The notes beneath the pieces are model-generated. The model did no database searches and had not been told where the DNA came from. It was given only the letters and a program-made list of their open reading frames with translations. A DNA stretch of 64,000 nucleotides from JBMFVE01 sp049966155 (GTDB lineage: Bacteria > Bacteroidota > Ignavibacteria > Kryptoniales > JAKASW01), in the NCBI GenBank assembly GCA_049966155.1, contig JBMFVE010000001.1, forward strand, positions 682,001-746,000, given 5' to 3'. The translations under genes and the position numbers were made by a program. Of this stretch, positions 42,202 to 51,803 are shown piece by piece (the stretch's first letter is position 1; the number at the start of each line of letters is the position of its first letter).

Positions 42202-44100
42202 TCATCCTTCCTCGCTATGGTCAGTAAGAGCAGAATCCAGGTACTGTTTAAGTCTTTCAGCAACCTTACGTCCTACAACTTCTTCAAGCTCAACAATTTT
42301 GGCGGATGCAATGTTTCTGACTGAGCCAAATTTCATTAGGAGTTGATCCGCTCTTTTCTTGCCAATGCCATCAACTTCCGTTAAAATTGTTGAAACCACA
42401 CGTTTTCCACGTACTTTCCGATGAAAAGTAATTGCGAACCGATGTGCTTCATCCCTGATCTTTTGCAGCAGCTTCAATGCTGAAGAAGTTCTCGGAAGAA
42501 GTAAAGGCTCACTTTGATCAGGGAAGAATACTTCTTCAAGTCTCTTTGCCAGCCCTATAATTGGTTGATTCTCAATGCCCAGTTCACGCAGGCTTTCAAG
42601 TGCTGCAGATAATTGTCCCCTGCCACCATCAACCATTATGAGATCAGGATACTGACCCCCCTCTCTCTTCAAGCGCGAGTATCTGCGGAAAATAATCTCT
42701 CTCATGCTGGCAAAGTCATCCGGACCACTTACAGTCTTTATCTTAAACTTTCTATATTCACTTTTTTTCGGTTTACCGTCGACAAAAACAACCATAGAAG
42801 CAACTGCGTCACTTCCCTGTATATTTGAATTGTCAAAACATTCTATTCTTCTTGGGGGTACAGGCAATCTTAAGTCTCGCTGCAATGATTGCAAAGTAAA
42901 CGGAACGGTTTCCCGGCTCTTCGCTTTTTGAATCTTTAATTCGTCCAGCATGAATCGGGCATTTGCCTGGCACATTCGCAGCAGTTTAAGATCCTCGCTA
43001 TCCGTGCCTGTTGAATTCTTTGAAGGAACTACGATCTTCACTTCCGAACCGCGCTTTTCCTTTAATAATTCGGAAGCAAATTCAATGTCTTCAGGCTCAG
43101 CCGCTAAGTAAACCTCTTCTGGTATATAATCAGCTTTCAAATAGTACCGCTCGATCAGGATTTGAACCACTTCAGATTCAGATCTGCCACTAACATTAGA
43201 AAGGTAAAAATGGTGCTTTCCTATCAACTTTCCATCGCGTATCTTGAAAATCACACCACAAGCATCATCATCTTCTATAACGTCGGCAATGATATCCCGA
43301 TCCACCAGGTCTAAGGATACGATTTTCTGTTGCTCAGTGTAAATTTTAATTGCCTGAATTTTATTCCTTACCATGGCTGCTTTTTCATACTCCAGTCGCT
43401 CAGAGTATACGTTCATCTCGCTCGTCAACTGATCAATTAACGACTGTGATTTCCCCTGTATTAACTTGGCAACATGTGAAATCATTTCATTGTACTCCTC
43501 TCGACTGACATAGCCTTCACATGGTCCCCCGCACTTATGAATGTGATAATCGAGACAGACCTTCCATTTGTGACGGGAAATCCCATCCACCGTCAGGGGT
43601 AATCTGCAGCTCCTTATCTGAAAAATGTCCCGTATGGATTTAAGTGCATACCGCATCGTCTTGACATCAGTAAACGGGCCAAAATAACGTGAGCCATCTT
43701 GTTTTATCTTTCGCGTAGGGAATACCCTTGGGAACTCTTCATTTGTGATAACAATGTATGGATAAGATTTATCATCACGCAATTCAATATTATACCTTGG
43801 CTTGAGTTTCTTGATGAGTGTATTTTCAAGTATCAATGCTTCCATTTCGTTGTCAGTTACTATGATTTCAAGATCAGCTATCTTTGAAACCATCGCTCTC
43901 GTCTTTGGATCAAAATCGTGCCCCTTTTGAAAATACGAACGTACCCTGCTGCGAAGTACTTTTGCCTTTCCAACATAAATAACCTTTCCATCCGAGCTTT
44001 TGAATTCATAAACCCCGGGAAGGCGCGGTAAACCTTCAAGCTTCTCCTTTAAGAGAAAACCAGCATTTTGAAATTCAATATCATCATATGGATGATTCAT
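42202..44100 (-). CDS. uvrC: Excinuclease ABC subunit C
   Basis: About 632 residues. It makes the two incisions of nucleotide excision repair with UvrA/UvrB. The N-terminal GIY-YIG nuclease has L-P-G-V-Y-E-F and V-I-Y-V-G-K-A-K; the UvrB-interacting UVR segment and the C-terminal RNase H-like nuclease (E-C-F-D-N-S-N-I-Q-G-S) and tandem HhH domain follow. The frame extends to 44148, but ATG 44100 has AGGTGA 8 bases upstream and gives the normal start. Confidence 0.96.
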   Translation of the reverse strand: MNHPYDDIEFQNAGFLLKEKLEGLPRLPGVYEFKSSDGKVIYVGKAKVLRSRVRSYFQKGHDFDPKTRAMVSKIADLEIIVTDNEMEALILENTLIKKLKPRYNIELRDDKSYPYIVITNEEFPRVFPTRKIKQDGSRYFGPFTDVKTMRYALKSIRDIFQIRSCRLPLTVDGISRHKWKVCLDYHIHKCGGPCEGYVSREEYNEMISHVAKLIQGKSQSLIDQLTSEMNVYSERLEYEKAAMVRNKIQAIKIYTEQQKIVSLDLVDRDIIADVIEDDDACGVIFKIRDGKLIGKHHFYLSNVSGRSESEVVQILIERYYLKADYIPEEVYLAAEPEDIEFASELLKEKRGSEVKIVVPSKNSTGTDSEDLKLLRMCQANARFMLDELKIQKAKSRETVPFTLQSLQRDLRLPVPPRRIECFDNSNIQGSDAVASMVVFVDGKPKKSEYRKFKIKTVSGPDDFASMREIIFRRYSRLKREGGQYPDLIMVDGGRGQLSAALESLRELGIENQPIIGLAKRLEEVFFPDQSEPLLLPRTSSALKLLQKIRDEAHRFAITFHRKVRGKRVVSTILTEVDGIGKKRADQLLMKFGSVRNIASAKIVELEEVVGRKVAERLKQYLDSALTDHSEEG

Positions 44101-44190
44101 TTGGATCTCACCTGGTTCCAAATAACTAAATTGCAGAGCCTGGAGCAAGCCTGTAACAATCCACCAGAAGCCAACACCATCCTTGATTAA

Positions 44191-44595
44191 CTATTTTTTC
44201 TGGCTCAGCTCCACCAGTACTCCACCTGTTGTTCTTGGATGTATAAACGCAATCAGGTTCCCATCAGCTCCCCGCCTCGGGGTCTCATCAATCAGCTGAA
44301 ACCCTTCATCCTTTAGCCGTTTTAATTCCGAATTGATGTCCGAGACTTCGAAACAAATATGATGAATTCCTTCACCACGTTTAGAAATGAATTTGGCAAC
44401 AGTTGAGCTTGAATCGAGGGGGCCAACTAGTTCAATTCTGGACCCACCTATGGGTAGCATTAAAACGCGAACCTTCTGTTCCGGAATATCCTCCTCCAAC
44501 TCCACCTTTCCACCTGTGAGTTTTTCGAAGGACATCCCTGCAGCAGCAATATCGCTGACTGCGATTGCAATATGACTGATCTTTGTAAACGCCAT
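44191..44595 (-). CDS. mce: Methylmalonyl-CoA epimerase (VOC family)
   Basis: 134 residues, full length. K-I-S-H-I-A-I-A-V-S-D-I, E-L-V-G-P-L-D-S-S-S-T-V-A-K-F, G-I-H-H-I-C-F-E-V and the C-terminal V-L-V-E-L-S-Q place the metal-binding His and Glu ligands. It epimerises methylmalonyl-CoA in the propionate/succinate pathway. The mutase is not in the window. Divergent from the SLBB gene. Confidence 0.93.
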   Translation of the reverse strand: MAFTKISHIAIAVSDIAAAGMSFEKLTGGKVELEEDIPEQKVRVLMLPIGGSRIELVGPLDSSSTVAKFISKRGEGIHHICFEVSDINSELKRLKDEGFQLIDETPRRGADGNLIAFIHPRTTGGVLVELSQKK

Positions 44596-44729
44596 ACATT
44601 CCTGCCTTTTACTATTTTCCTCTTAAATTTACCGAAGCAGCTGACAAAATAGAAATCTACCTGCGTCTGTCGTACCTTGAGCAATTCGTGTTTCTTTGTT
44701 ACTATTATAAAATAAGATTTAAGAGAACA

Positions 44730-46421
44730 ATGACAAAAATTTCTTTCTTAATAATAGCTTTCCTTACAGTGCAATCAGCGTTTGCACAAATATCATCCTA
44801 CGATCAGCTCAAACCAGGACAATCGGGTTCACAGACAACTCAACCGATCCAGCTTCCTGTCTTGGGAACGGGTGCCTTCACAACAAGTGCAGAGTTTTTC
44901 CGGAATTTGCAGGGCCAGGGAACTCTAATTCAACCTCCCCCCTACGATATGCAGGTTGACACGAATAGTTATGTCCTTGGTCCAGGTGATGTGCTGAATA
45001 TCGGGGTCTGGGGAGCAAATCCCTTCTCGTATAATTTATCAATTACCCCTGAAGGCTCATTGATAATCCCTACTTTTGGAGAAATTCATGTAGGAGGACT
45101 GACACTTGCCAGGGCAAAGGAGCTTGCACGTAAAAGGCTCGGTACACAGTTTAAGAACTCAAACATTACCCTGACTCTGATATATCCGCGAACCTTCTAC
45201 GTCGTTGTAGCTGGTAAAGTTAAAACACCCGGCCGCTACACTGTTACCTCATTTGATCGCGTTGATAGAGCCTTTATGATGGCAAACATGCCAAAGAATC
45301 AATATGATACAACCACAGTTTTACCAAAATTTTCGCTGAGACGCATCAAGCTGATTCATACTGACGGCACAACTGAAAACGTAGATCTTCTAAAATTTTA
45401 TATTACAGGCAGCTTAAAGGATGATCCGTATTTACAACAGGGAGACGCCATTATTGTTCCAGAAGAAGATTTTGCATCTGGGAGCATCAGTATTTCAGGC
45501 GCTGTTAAAATGCCCGGAAACTTTGAATATGTTCCTGGAGACAGGCTGAAAGATCTGCTGGAACTTTCACAGGGAATGACAGCGCTGGCACAACCCCGGG
45601 AGACTGAAGTTTACTCTTTGGTCAATGGAAGATACTCTTCCCGCCTGGTCGATGCGACGGACTCGGCAGTCTTAAACATGGAACTGCCGCCAAACTCCAG
45701 GGTTGTAGTTCCCATCGTCAGGGAACATATTAACGATTACTATGTATGGGTCGAGGGTGAAGTGGCCAGACCTGGGATATATCCCATAACAAGAGACTCG
45801 ACAAAGCTTTCTCAAATTATTAATCTTGCTGGCGGATTCACTGAGCACGCATCGCTTTCTGACGCACAGATTTTCAGAGAAAAAACATTGCGCTTTGACA
45901 CGTCGCTGGTATTTACCCGCACGTCAGGAGTTTCGGAGGAAGAGCTCCCCTATATCATCAGAGAACTCAAAATAAAAAACAAATATGACGAAGTATCCGC
46001 AAATTTCCTGAAATTGTTTGCAAACCACGACTCATCATTTGACCGGTTTTTGAAAAGCGGAGACATAATTTATGTTCCAGCAAACAAAGGTGCGGTATAC
46101 ATGTTTGGACAGGTGAAAAACCCTGGATACGTTGACTATCATCCCGGTTGGACATACAGGGATTATGTAAGAGAAGCAGGTGGATACACCGATGGAGCTG
46201 AAACAGGGAATGTCAAAATAATAAAAGGGGGATCATATCAGTGGTACGAAGCAACTAAATCTACCATAGCTCCTGGTGACCTTGTCTTTGTGCCACGGAC
46301 GACCATAAAACCACAGCTTTATACCTGGAACCTTACAAAGGATATAATTGGAACAATTGGTGCTGTAGCCTCAATTGCAGCGACAGTCATCCTTATCGTC
46401 CGTACAGCGCAAGGAAAATAG
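44730..46421 (+). CDS. SLBB-domain polysaccharide export protein (Wza-like)
   Basis: About 563 residues with a signal peptide (T-V-Q-S-A-F-A-Q). The Poly_export domain has Y-V-L-G-P-G-D-V-L-N-I-G-V-W-G at about residues 80-95; at least three SLBB beta-grasp repeats follow (for example Y-V-W-V-E-G-E-V-A-R-P-G-I-Y-P and V-Y-M-F-G-Q-V-K-N-P-G), and a hydrophobic C-terminal helix (G-T-I-G-A-V-A-S-I-A-A) ends the protein. It forms or assists an outer-membrane channel for extracellular polysaccharide. The ORF starts at 44688; ATG 44730 gives a clean signal peptide. Confidence 0.9.
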   Translation: MTKISFLIIAFLTVQSAFAQISSYDQLKPGQSGSQTTQPIQLPVLGTGAFTTSAEFFRNLQGQGTLIQPPPYDMQVDTNSYVLGPGDVLNIGVWGANPFSYNLSITPEGSLIIPTFGEIHVGGLTLARAKELARKRLGTQFKNSNITLTLIYPRTFYVVVAGKVKTPGRYTVTSFDRVDRAFMMANMPKNQYDTTTVLPKFSLRRIKLIHTDGTTENVDLLKFYITGSLKDDPYLQQGDAIIVPEEDFASGSISISGAVKMPGNFEYVPGDRLKDLLELSQGMTALAQPRETEVYSLVNGRYSSRLVDATDSAVLNMELPPNSRVVVPIVREHINDYYVWVEGEVARPGIYPITRDSTKLSQIINLAGGFTEHASLSDAQIFREKTLRFDTSLVFTRTSGVSEEELPYIIRELKIKNKYDEVSANFLKLFANHDSSFDRFLKSGDIIYVPANKGAVYMFGQVKNPGYVDYHPGWTYRDYVREAGGYTDGAETGNVKIIKGGSYQWYEATKSTIAPGDLVFVPRTTIKPQLYTWNLTKDIIGTIGAVASIAATVILIVRTAQGK

Positions 46422-46470
46422 GTTATGCCATGCAATTTGATAGATTTGCTAAGCTGAAAATATAACACCG

Positions 46471-46497
46471 GGGCAGTATGCAAAAACCATACTGCCC
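46471..46497. terminator. Hairpin between convergent SLBB and ssb genes
   Basis: GGGCAGTATG, loop CAAAAAC, CATACTGCCC: a perfect 10-base stem, 50 bases after the SLBB stop and about 50 before the ssb stop on the other strand. It could terminate both genes. No T tract follows on the plus strand. Confidence 0.6.
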
Positions 46498-46548
46498 ATA
46501 ACCCGCTCCATTCAAATCCGGAATCCCTAAAAATTAAAACGACCCTAC

Positions 46549-46953
46549 TTAAAAGGGGAGGTCATCCTTTTCTCCCCCCTCTGGCGGCTCAATTCCTGGT
46601 TCTTCTTTTTCTCCGTCCTGCCTTGTACCTAACATTACAAGATCTGTCATCACTATCTCGGTGACGTTCCGCTTGGTTCCATTTTTGTCTTCGTATTCTC
46701 GATACTGAAGCCTCCCCTCAATGTAGGCTTTTCTCCCTTTCTTCAAATATTCAGCGGCAATTTCAGCAAGCTTTCCCCAGGCTACAATATTATGCCATGC
46801 CGTACGCTCCTGTTGATTACCGTCCTGGTCTTTCCACGACTCGTTTGTTGCAAGGCTGAAACTTGCAACAGCAGTCCCGCTCGGAATGTACCGCAGTTCA
46901 GGATCCTTCCCAAGATTGCCAATCAATATAACTTTGTTCACACTTCTCGCCAT
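46549..46953 (-). CDS. ssb: Single-stranded DNA-binding protein
   Basis: 134 residues. The OB fold begins V-N-K-V-I-L-I-G-N-L-G-K-D-P-E-L-R-Y and includes W-H-N-I-V-A-W-G-K; the disordered acidic tail ends D-D-L-P-F, the site that binds repair and replication partners. It coats single-stranded DNA. Isolated gene, divergent from the hydrogenase operon. Confidence 0.96.
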   Translation of the reverse strand: MARSVNKVILIGNLGKDPELRYIPSGTAVASFSLATNESWKDQDGNQQERTAWHNIVAWGKLAEIAAEYLKKGRKAYIEGRLQYREYEDKNGTKRNVTEIVMTDLVMLGTRQDGEKEEPGIEPPEGGEKDDLPF

Positions 46954-47031
46954 ATCCTGCCTCTTAGTTTGTTTTTGGATTTGTTAGAAGTTAATAGAGG
47001 ATTTCATTTATGTCAAATCTTTTTTATCCTA

Positions 47032-47071
47032 TTGACACTTGACTTATTATTGAATATTTGAAATGTTCAAT
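47032..47071 (+). promoter_or_regulatory. Possible hydrogenase promoter with overlapping inverted repeat
   Basis: TTGACA (47032-47037), a 17-base spacer and TATTTG (47055-47060) form a weak sigma-70-like promoter. An inverted repeat overlaps it at 47049-47071: ATTGAATATT, spacer TGA, AATGTTCAAT (9 of 10 pairs). A regulator binding here could control the operon starting 140 bases downstream. Confidence 0.35.
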
Positions 47072-47210
47072 CGTTGCATTTTCGGACTTTGGTTCCCTTT
47101 TGTCCCATGGTTGAACAAATTAGACCAATTAAGCAACACTTTTCTGAAGAATTTCTGAGATCTTCTGGCACATTAATTGTTTACTGTATTGAAAAAGGGT
47201 CGGTAATATA

Positions 47211-48338
47211 ATGAATGCATATAAGCTACACCCTTCTGAAATATCAACACTCATAGAATCAATTAAACAGGATGATTACAAAATAATTGGGCCCAGAGTT
47301 AGAGACGGTGCAATTATATATGATGAGATCGGGTCCTTAAATGATCTTCCAATTGGCATAACCGACGAACAGAACGCCGGGGAATACCGCCTCGTAAAGA
47401 GGGCTGATCGTTCTTTCTTTGGCTACAATGTTGGTCCGCAGTCATGGAAGAAATTCCTTTTTCCCCCTATCAGCAAGCTGTTTAGCATAAGAAAGGATGG
47501 AAAAGGTATTTTTGTCGATACGTCTACCAATACCCAGCAGCAAAAGTTAGCATTCATAGGCGTGCGCCCGTGCGAATTAAGTGCAATTTCAATTCAGGAC
47601 AAGATTTTCCTGAACCCACAGTTTGCAGACCAGGAATACCAGCGTCGGAGAAATAGTGTGCTTATAGTAGCTGTAAATTGCACTAAATCCGGAGAAACCT
47701 GTTTTTGCTCGTCTATGAAGACCGGACCCAGGGCAAGATCGGGTTATGACGTTCTCCTTACAGAAGTCATTGATGAAACTCAGCACTTCTTCATTATGGA
47801 AGTGGGGAGTGAACTGGGCGGCAAAATTACATCCGCACTTAAGCTTAAAGAAGCGTCAGAAAACGAGATTAAACTCTCCTTTGATTTAGTGGAAGAAGCT
47901 GCCAAAAAAATGGGGCGCTCACTTGACACTGACGGCCTCGCACAAGCTATTGCACGTAATCTTGAAAGCGCTCACTGGGACGATGTTGCAAAGAGATGCC
48001 TGGCATGCGCGAACTGCACACTCGTTTGCCCGACCTGCTTTTGCTCCACAGTGGAAGATGTAACAAGTCTTGACGGAAAAACAGCCGAAAGATGGAAGAA
48101 ATGGGATTCTTGCTTTACAATGAGCTTTGCAAGAGTCGCAGGAGGAAATTTTCGGTCTTCCCAGAAGTCCCGTTACAGACAGTGGCTTACTCACAAGTTA
48201 TCCTTCTGGGTAGAACAATTTGGTACATATGGTTGCGTGGGATGCGGTCGTTGCATAACGTGGTGCCCGGCATGTATAGATATAACCCAAGAGGCAAAAG
48301 CGTTGCTTGAAGTAGAAAAAAAAGCTAATGGAGGTTAA
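47211..48338 (+). CDS. Hydrogenase beta subunit, 4Fe-4S ferredoxin type (HydB-like)
   Basis: 375 residues. Two 4Fe-4S motifs lie near the C-terminus: C-L-A-C-A-N-C-T-L-V-C-P (about 263-274) and C-V-G-C-G-R-C-I-T-W-C-P (about 344-356). The N-terminal part resembles the beta subunit of group 3b [NiFe] hydrogenases and of anaerobic sulfite reductase A. It should carry electrons between the NAD(P)-binding gamma subunit and the delta subunit. First gene of the hydrogenase operon. Confidence 0.88.
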   Translation: MNAYKLHPSEISTLIESIKQDDYKIIGPRVRDGAIIYDEIGSLNDLPIGITDEQNAGEYRLVKRADRSFFGYNVGPQSWKKFLFPPISKLFSIRKDGKGIFVDTSTNTQQQKLAFIGVRPCELSAISIQDKIFLNPQFADQEYQRRRNSVLIVAVNCTKSGETCFCSSMKTGPRARSGYDVLLTEVIDETQHFFIMEVGSELGGKITSALKLKEASENEIKLSFDLVEEAAKKMGRSLDTDGLAQAIARNLESAHWDDVAKRCLACANCTLVCPTCFCSTVEDVTSLDGKTAERWKKWDSCFTMSFARVAGGNFRSSQKSRYRQWLTHKLSFWVEQFGTYGCVGCGRCITWCPACIDITQEAKALLEVEKKANGG

Positions 48339-48340
48339 GA

Positions 48341-48811
48341 ATGCAAACACAAGATCTTTCTGTACTGCTTAGAAAGCATCCTTTCATTGCTGATTTAGAG
48401 GAAGAATTCTTGAAGACTTTGCTGGGGTGTGCCTCAAATGCTCTATTTCATGAAGGTAGCTATCTCTTTCATGAAGGTGAAGCCGCCTCTACTTTTTATT
48501 TAATCCGCACAGGAAGGGTTGCACTTGAACTGTCGGCTGGTCAACGCGGAAAAATACGCATTCAGACAATTGGACCTGGAGAAGTTATCGGCTGGTCATG
48601 GCTTATTTCACCGTACCGTTGGCATTTCGATGGGTATGCTGTGGAAGATGTTCATACATTTGCTATCGACGCAACATGCCTAAGAACAAAATGTGAAAAC
48701 GACCATCACTTTGGGTACGAAATGTTAAAAAGATTTTCTGAGGTGTTAGAGCAGCGTTTAAATGCAACGCGACTTCAACTACTCGATATATACAGTATCT
48801 CGGCCAAATAA
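48341..48811 (+). CDS. Cyclic nucleotide-binding-fold protein without DNA-binding domain
   Basis: 156 residues. A single cNMP-binding jelly roll (L-F-H-E-G-E-A-A-S-T-F-Y-L-I-R-T-G-R-V-A-L-E) followed by a C-terminal helix. There is no helix-turn-helix, so it is not a CRP/FNR-type DNA binder. The phosphate-binding cassette reads P-G-E-V-I-G-W-S-W-L, without the usual G-E-x-A-L-L...R-A-A, so cAMP binding is doubtful. A GGAGG precedes its ATG inside the hydB end. Its place between hydB and hydG suggests a hydrogenase-specific regulatory or assembly role. Confidence 0.8.
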   Translation: MQTQDLSVLLRKHPFIADLEEEFLKTLLGCASNALFHEGSYLFHEGEAASTFYLIRTGRVALELSAGQRGKIRIQTIGPGEVIGWSWLISPYRWHFDGYAVEDVHTFAIDATCLRTKCENDHHFGYEMLKRFSEVLEQRLNATRLQLLDIYSISAK

Positions 48812-48855
48812 AGAAACAAAGCAACAAAACATTTAAGGAGTGTCTACATAATACA

Positions 48856-49716
48856 ATGGAAACAGCCAGGACTGACAGTAACTTTAGCCTCGATCCAATG
48901 ATTCCCTTAACAGCAGTGGTTCGCCGTGTAGTATGGGAAACCGACGACACATTTACCCTTTTGCTCGAACCACCTCTTCTCGACGGTAGGCGTTTTTCTT
49001 TTCTGCCAGGACAGTTCAACATGCTTTATGCATTCGGGACAGGTGAAGCAGCAATTTCAATTAGTTCAGACCCATACAAAACTGATAGACTGGCACACAC
49101 AATTCACCGAGTAGGGACGGTTACATCAGCATTGTCAAGGCTGAAGCGGGGGGATATGATCGGGTTGCGCGGGCCTTTCGGCATGCCTTGGCCAATGAAG
49201 AAAGCTGAAGGAAAAGATGTGTTTATCGTAGCAGGAGGAATTGGCCTGGCGCCTCTTCGTCCAGTAATCTACTATATATTAAGACAGCGGCAGAAATTCC
49301 AGAGGGTGGCCTTGCTTTACGGCGCACGAAGTCCCCTTGATTTGTTGTATCGGGTTGAACTGGAACAATGGAACAGACTTGACGATTTTGAAGTGTTGAT
49401 AACTGTGGATCGTGGTGACTCGTCGTGGAAAGGGCATATTGGTGTCGTCACAAACCTATTTTCCTATATAAAGCTCGACGCCAGTTCGACAATCGCATTG
49501 GTTTGTGGCCCTGAAATTATGATGAAGTATACAGTGGAAGAGCTTAGACACAGGGGTCTGTCCATTGAACAAATATATATTTCTATGGAAAGAAATATGA
49601 AATGTGGAATTGGAATATGCGGCCACTGCCAGTACGGACCAAAATTTGTTTGCAGAGATGGACCTGTATTCCAGCTACCTGAAGTTGAGTACCTCATAGA
49701 TATAAAGGAAGTTTAA
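48856..49716 (+). CDS. Hydrogenase gamma subunit, FAD/NAD(P)-binding (HydG-like)
   Basis: 286 residues, ferredoxin-NADP reductase fold. FAD region F-L-P-G-Q-F-N-M-L (about 49-57), NAD(P) loop I-V-A-G-G-I-G-L-A-P-L-R (about 119-130), and a C-terminal [2Fe-2S] site C-G-I-G-I-C-G-H-C-Q (about 253-262). It exchanges electrons with NAD(P)H in group 3b hydrogenases. It starts 45 bases after the cNMP-fold gene. Confidence 0.9.
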   Translation: METARTDSNFSLDPMIPLTAVVRRVVWETDDTFTLLLEPPLLDGRRFSFLPGQFNMLYAFGTGEAAISISSDPYKTDRLAHTIHRVGTVTSALSRLKRGDMIGLRGPFGMPWPMKKAEGKDVFIVAGGIGLAPLRPVIYYILRQRQKFQRVALLYGARSPLDLLYRVELEQWNRLDDFEVLITVDRGDSSWKGHIGVVTNLFSYIKLDASSTIALVCGPEIMMKYTVEELRHRGLSIEQIYISMERNMKCGIGICGHCQYGPKFVCRDGPVFQLPEVEYLIDIKEV

Positions 49717-49717
49717 A

Positions 49718-50494
49718 ATGTCTGCAGCAAAACAAAAATTAGCTATTTTCAAATTTGCATCTTGTGATGGATGCCAATTGTCGCTGCTCGACGCTGAAGA
49801 TGAACTACTTTCTGTTGCAAATTCTGTTGAAATTGCGTTCTTTCCAGAAGCAAGCCGAAGAATGCTGAAAGGACCTTATGATATTGGAATAGTAGAGGGA
49901 AGTATCACAACCCCTCATGATGTTGAACATATCCGTGAAATCAGAAAGCAATGCCATACACTCATCACAATTGGAGCTTGTGCGACAGCTGGTGGAATTC
50001 AGGCATTACGCAACTGGAAAGACATTAAAGATTTCATAAAAATAGTCTACGCTTCAGCTGAATACATTTCAACGCTCGATAGATCCATGCCGATAGGTTC
50101 ATTTGTACATGTTGACTTTGAACTCCGGGGATGCCCGATAAATAAATATCAGCTTATCGAGACAATTAACGCTTTTCTTAACAAACGCAAACCAAATATA
50201 CCTTCACATAGCGTTTGCATGGAGTGTAAGACGAAAGGGAATATTTGCGTTATGGTAGCGCATGGAATCCCTTGCCTTGGACCTGTCACCCACGCAGGGT
50301 GCGGCGCAATTTGTCCAGCTTATAATCGGGGCTGTTATGGATGCTATGGACCAGTTGAAAATCCAAACACATCATCTCTTTCCAAACAGATGTCTAACCT
50401 TGGCCAAACCAGACAGGATATCGTGCTTGCCTATAGAACCTTTAACGCGTACGCAGAATCTTTTCGAACGGAGAGTGAATCGCATGAAAAATAA
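49718..50494 (+). CDS. [NiFe] hydrogenase small (delta) subunit
   Basis: 258 residues. The proximal 4Fe-4S cluster cysteines are C16-D-G-C19, I-G-A-C-A and a later G-C-P; the C-terminal C-M-E-C-K, C-L-G-P, C-G-A-I-C-P-A-Y-N-R-G-C-Y-G-C provide further clusters. It carries electrons from the NiFe site. AAGGAAG precedes ATG 49718, one base after the gamma subunit stop. Confidence 0.94.
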   Translation: MSAAKQKLAIFKFASCDGCQLSLLDAEDELLSVANSVEIAFFPEASRRMLKGPYDIGIVEGSITTPHDVEHIREIRKQCHTLITIGACATAGGIQALRNWKDIKDFIKIVYASAEYISTLDRSMPIGSFVHVDFELRGCPINKYQLIETINAFLNKRKPNIPSHSVCMECKTKGNICVMVAHGIPCLGPVTHAGCGAICPAYNRGCYGCYGPVENPNTSSLSKQMSNLGQTRQDIVLAYRTFNAYAESFRTESESHEK

Positions 50495-51803
50495 TAAAAC
50501 GAATCCTCAACGGTTAACCATAAAAGTGGACTATCTTGCAAGAGTGGAAGGCGAGGGTTCCATGTTTGTCAGGGTCAAGGATGGTGAGGTGTCAGACTTT
50601 AAGTTCAAGATCTTCGAACCGCCTCGCTTTTTCGAGGCGTTTCTTCGTGGACGAAGATACTCTGAAGCCCCTGACATCACAGCTCGAATTTGCGGGATTT
50701 GCCCAATTGCATACCAGATGAGTTCAGTTCATGCAATGGAATCTGTCTTCGGCATTCATGTTGATGAACAGGTTCGCCAGTTACGGCGCCTTCTTTACTG
50801 CGGTGAGTGGATCGAGAGCCACGCTTTACATATTTACATGCTGCATGCACCAGATTTCTTGGGGATGGAAGATGCAATCCAACTATCCAGAGCAAATCCA
50901 CAGCTTGTTCAAGAGGGGTTGAAGCTAAAAAAAGCTGGAAATGAGCTGGTCTCAATTCTTGGAGGTAGGGAAATCCATCCTGTCAGCGTTCGGGTTGGGG
51001 GGTTTTACAAGGTGCCGGAGAGGAGCGATCTGGCGGGAGTTCGCGACCAACTGTTGTGGGCTAGGGAGGCGGCATACAAGACAGTACGTATGGTTTCGAC
51101 ATTTTCTTTTCCTGAACTGGAGCGCGACTATGAGTTTGTTTCTCTGAGACATCCAAACGATTACCCCATGAACGAAGGAAGACTTATCTCAAACAAAGGA
51201 CTCGATATAGACATACGAGAATATGAACTGGTCTTCCAGGAAAAACAGGTCCCTCATTCAAACGCACTGCAATCAATTTTAAAGGGACACGGTGATTATC
51301 TTGTGGGCCCACTGGCGCGTTTTAACCTAAATTTTGACAGGTTATCAAGTTTGGCTAAAGCCGCCGCCGAAGAGGTCGGGTTCATCCCTCCAGTTAAAAA
51401 TCCATTTAAGAGCATAATTGCGAGGGCTGTGGAGATCCTTTATGCATGTGATGAAGCTATACGAATCATTGACACTTATGAAAAACCCGAGAAGCCATTT
51501 GTTGACTTTCGCGTCCAACCGGGCTTTGGATTTGGATGCACCGAAGCGCCTCGTGGTATCCTTTACCACAGATACCAGATTGGCGACGATGGGTTAATTA
51601 AAGATGCAAAGATAGTTCCTCCAACTTCACAAAACCAGGCGTGCATTGAGCATGATCTCAAAGAATTCGTTACCGCCAATTTGCAACTTCCAAAAGAAGA
51701 ACTGACATGGAAGTGCGAGCAAGTTATACGCAATTATGACCCGTGCATTTCTTGCGCAACGCACTTCCTTAAAGTTGATATTAGAAATGAAACGACTCGG
51801 TGA
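50484..51803 (+). CDS. [NiFe] hydrogenase large (alpha) subunit, group 3b-type
   Basis: 439 residues. The NiFe ligands are R-I-C70-G-I-C73 (N-terminal) and D-P-C421-I-S-C424-A-T-H427 (C-terminal), as in soluble NAD(P)-linked group 3b enzymes. The maturation protease should cut after H427, removing a 12-residue tail (F-L-K-V-D-I-R-N-E-T-T-R). The open frame reaches back to 50262 inside the small-subunit gene, but ATG 50484 has GGAGAG upstream and matches the family start. It overlaps the delta gene by 11 bases and the protease gene by 17. Confidence 0.95.
   Translation: MKNNKTNPQRLTIKVDYLARVEGEGSMFVRVKDGEVSDFKFKIFEPPRFFEAFLRGRRYSEAPDITARICGICPIAYQMSSVHAMESVFGIHVDEQVRQLRRLLYCGEWIESHALHIYMLHAPDFLGMEDAIQLSRANPQLVQEGLKLKKAGNELVSILGGREIHPVSVRVGGFYKVPERSDLAGVRDQLLWAREAAYKTVRMVSTFSFPELERDYEFVSLRHPNDYPMNEGRLISNKGLDIDIREYELVFQEKQVPHSNALQSILKGHGDYLVGPLARFNLNFDRLSSLAKAAAEEVGFIPPVKNPFKSIIARAVEILYACDEAIRIIDTYEKPEKPFVDFRVQPGFGFGCTEAPRGILYHRYQIGDDGLIKDAKIVPPTSQNQACIEHDLKEFVTANLQLPKEELTWKCEQVIRNYDPCISCATHFLKVDIRNETTR

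Noticed and set aside
50262..50483. Upstream extension of the hydrogenase large-subunit frame
   Set aside because: It lies inside the small-subunit gene, and ATG 50484 has a proper ribosome site and normal family start.
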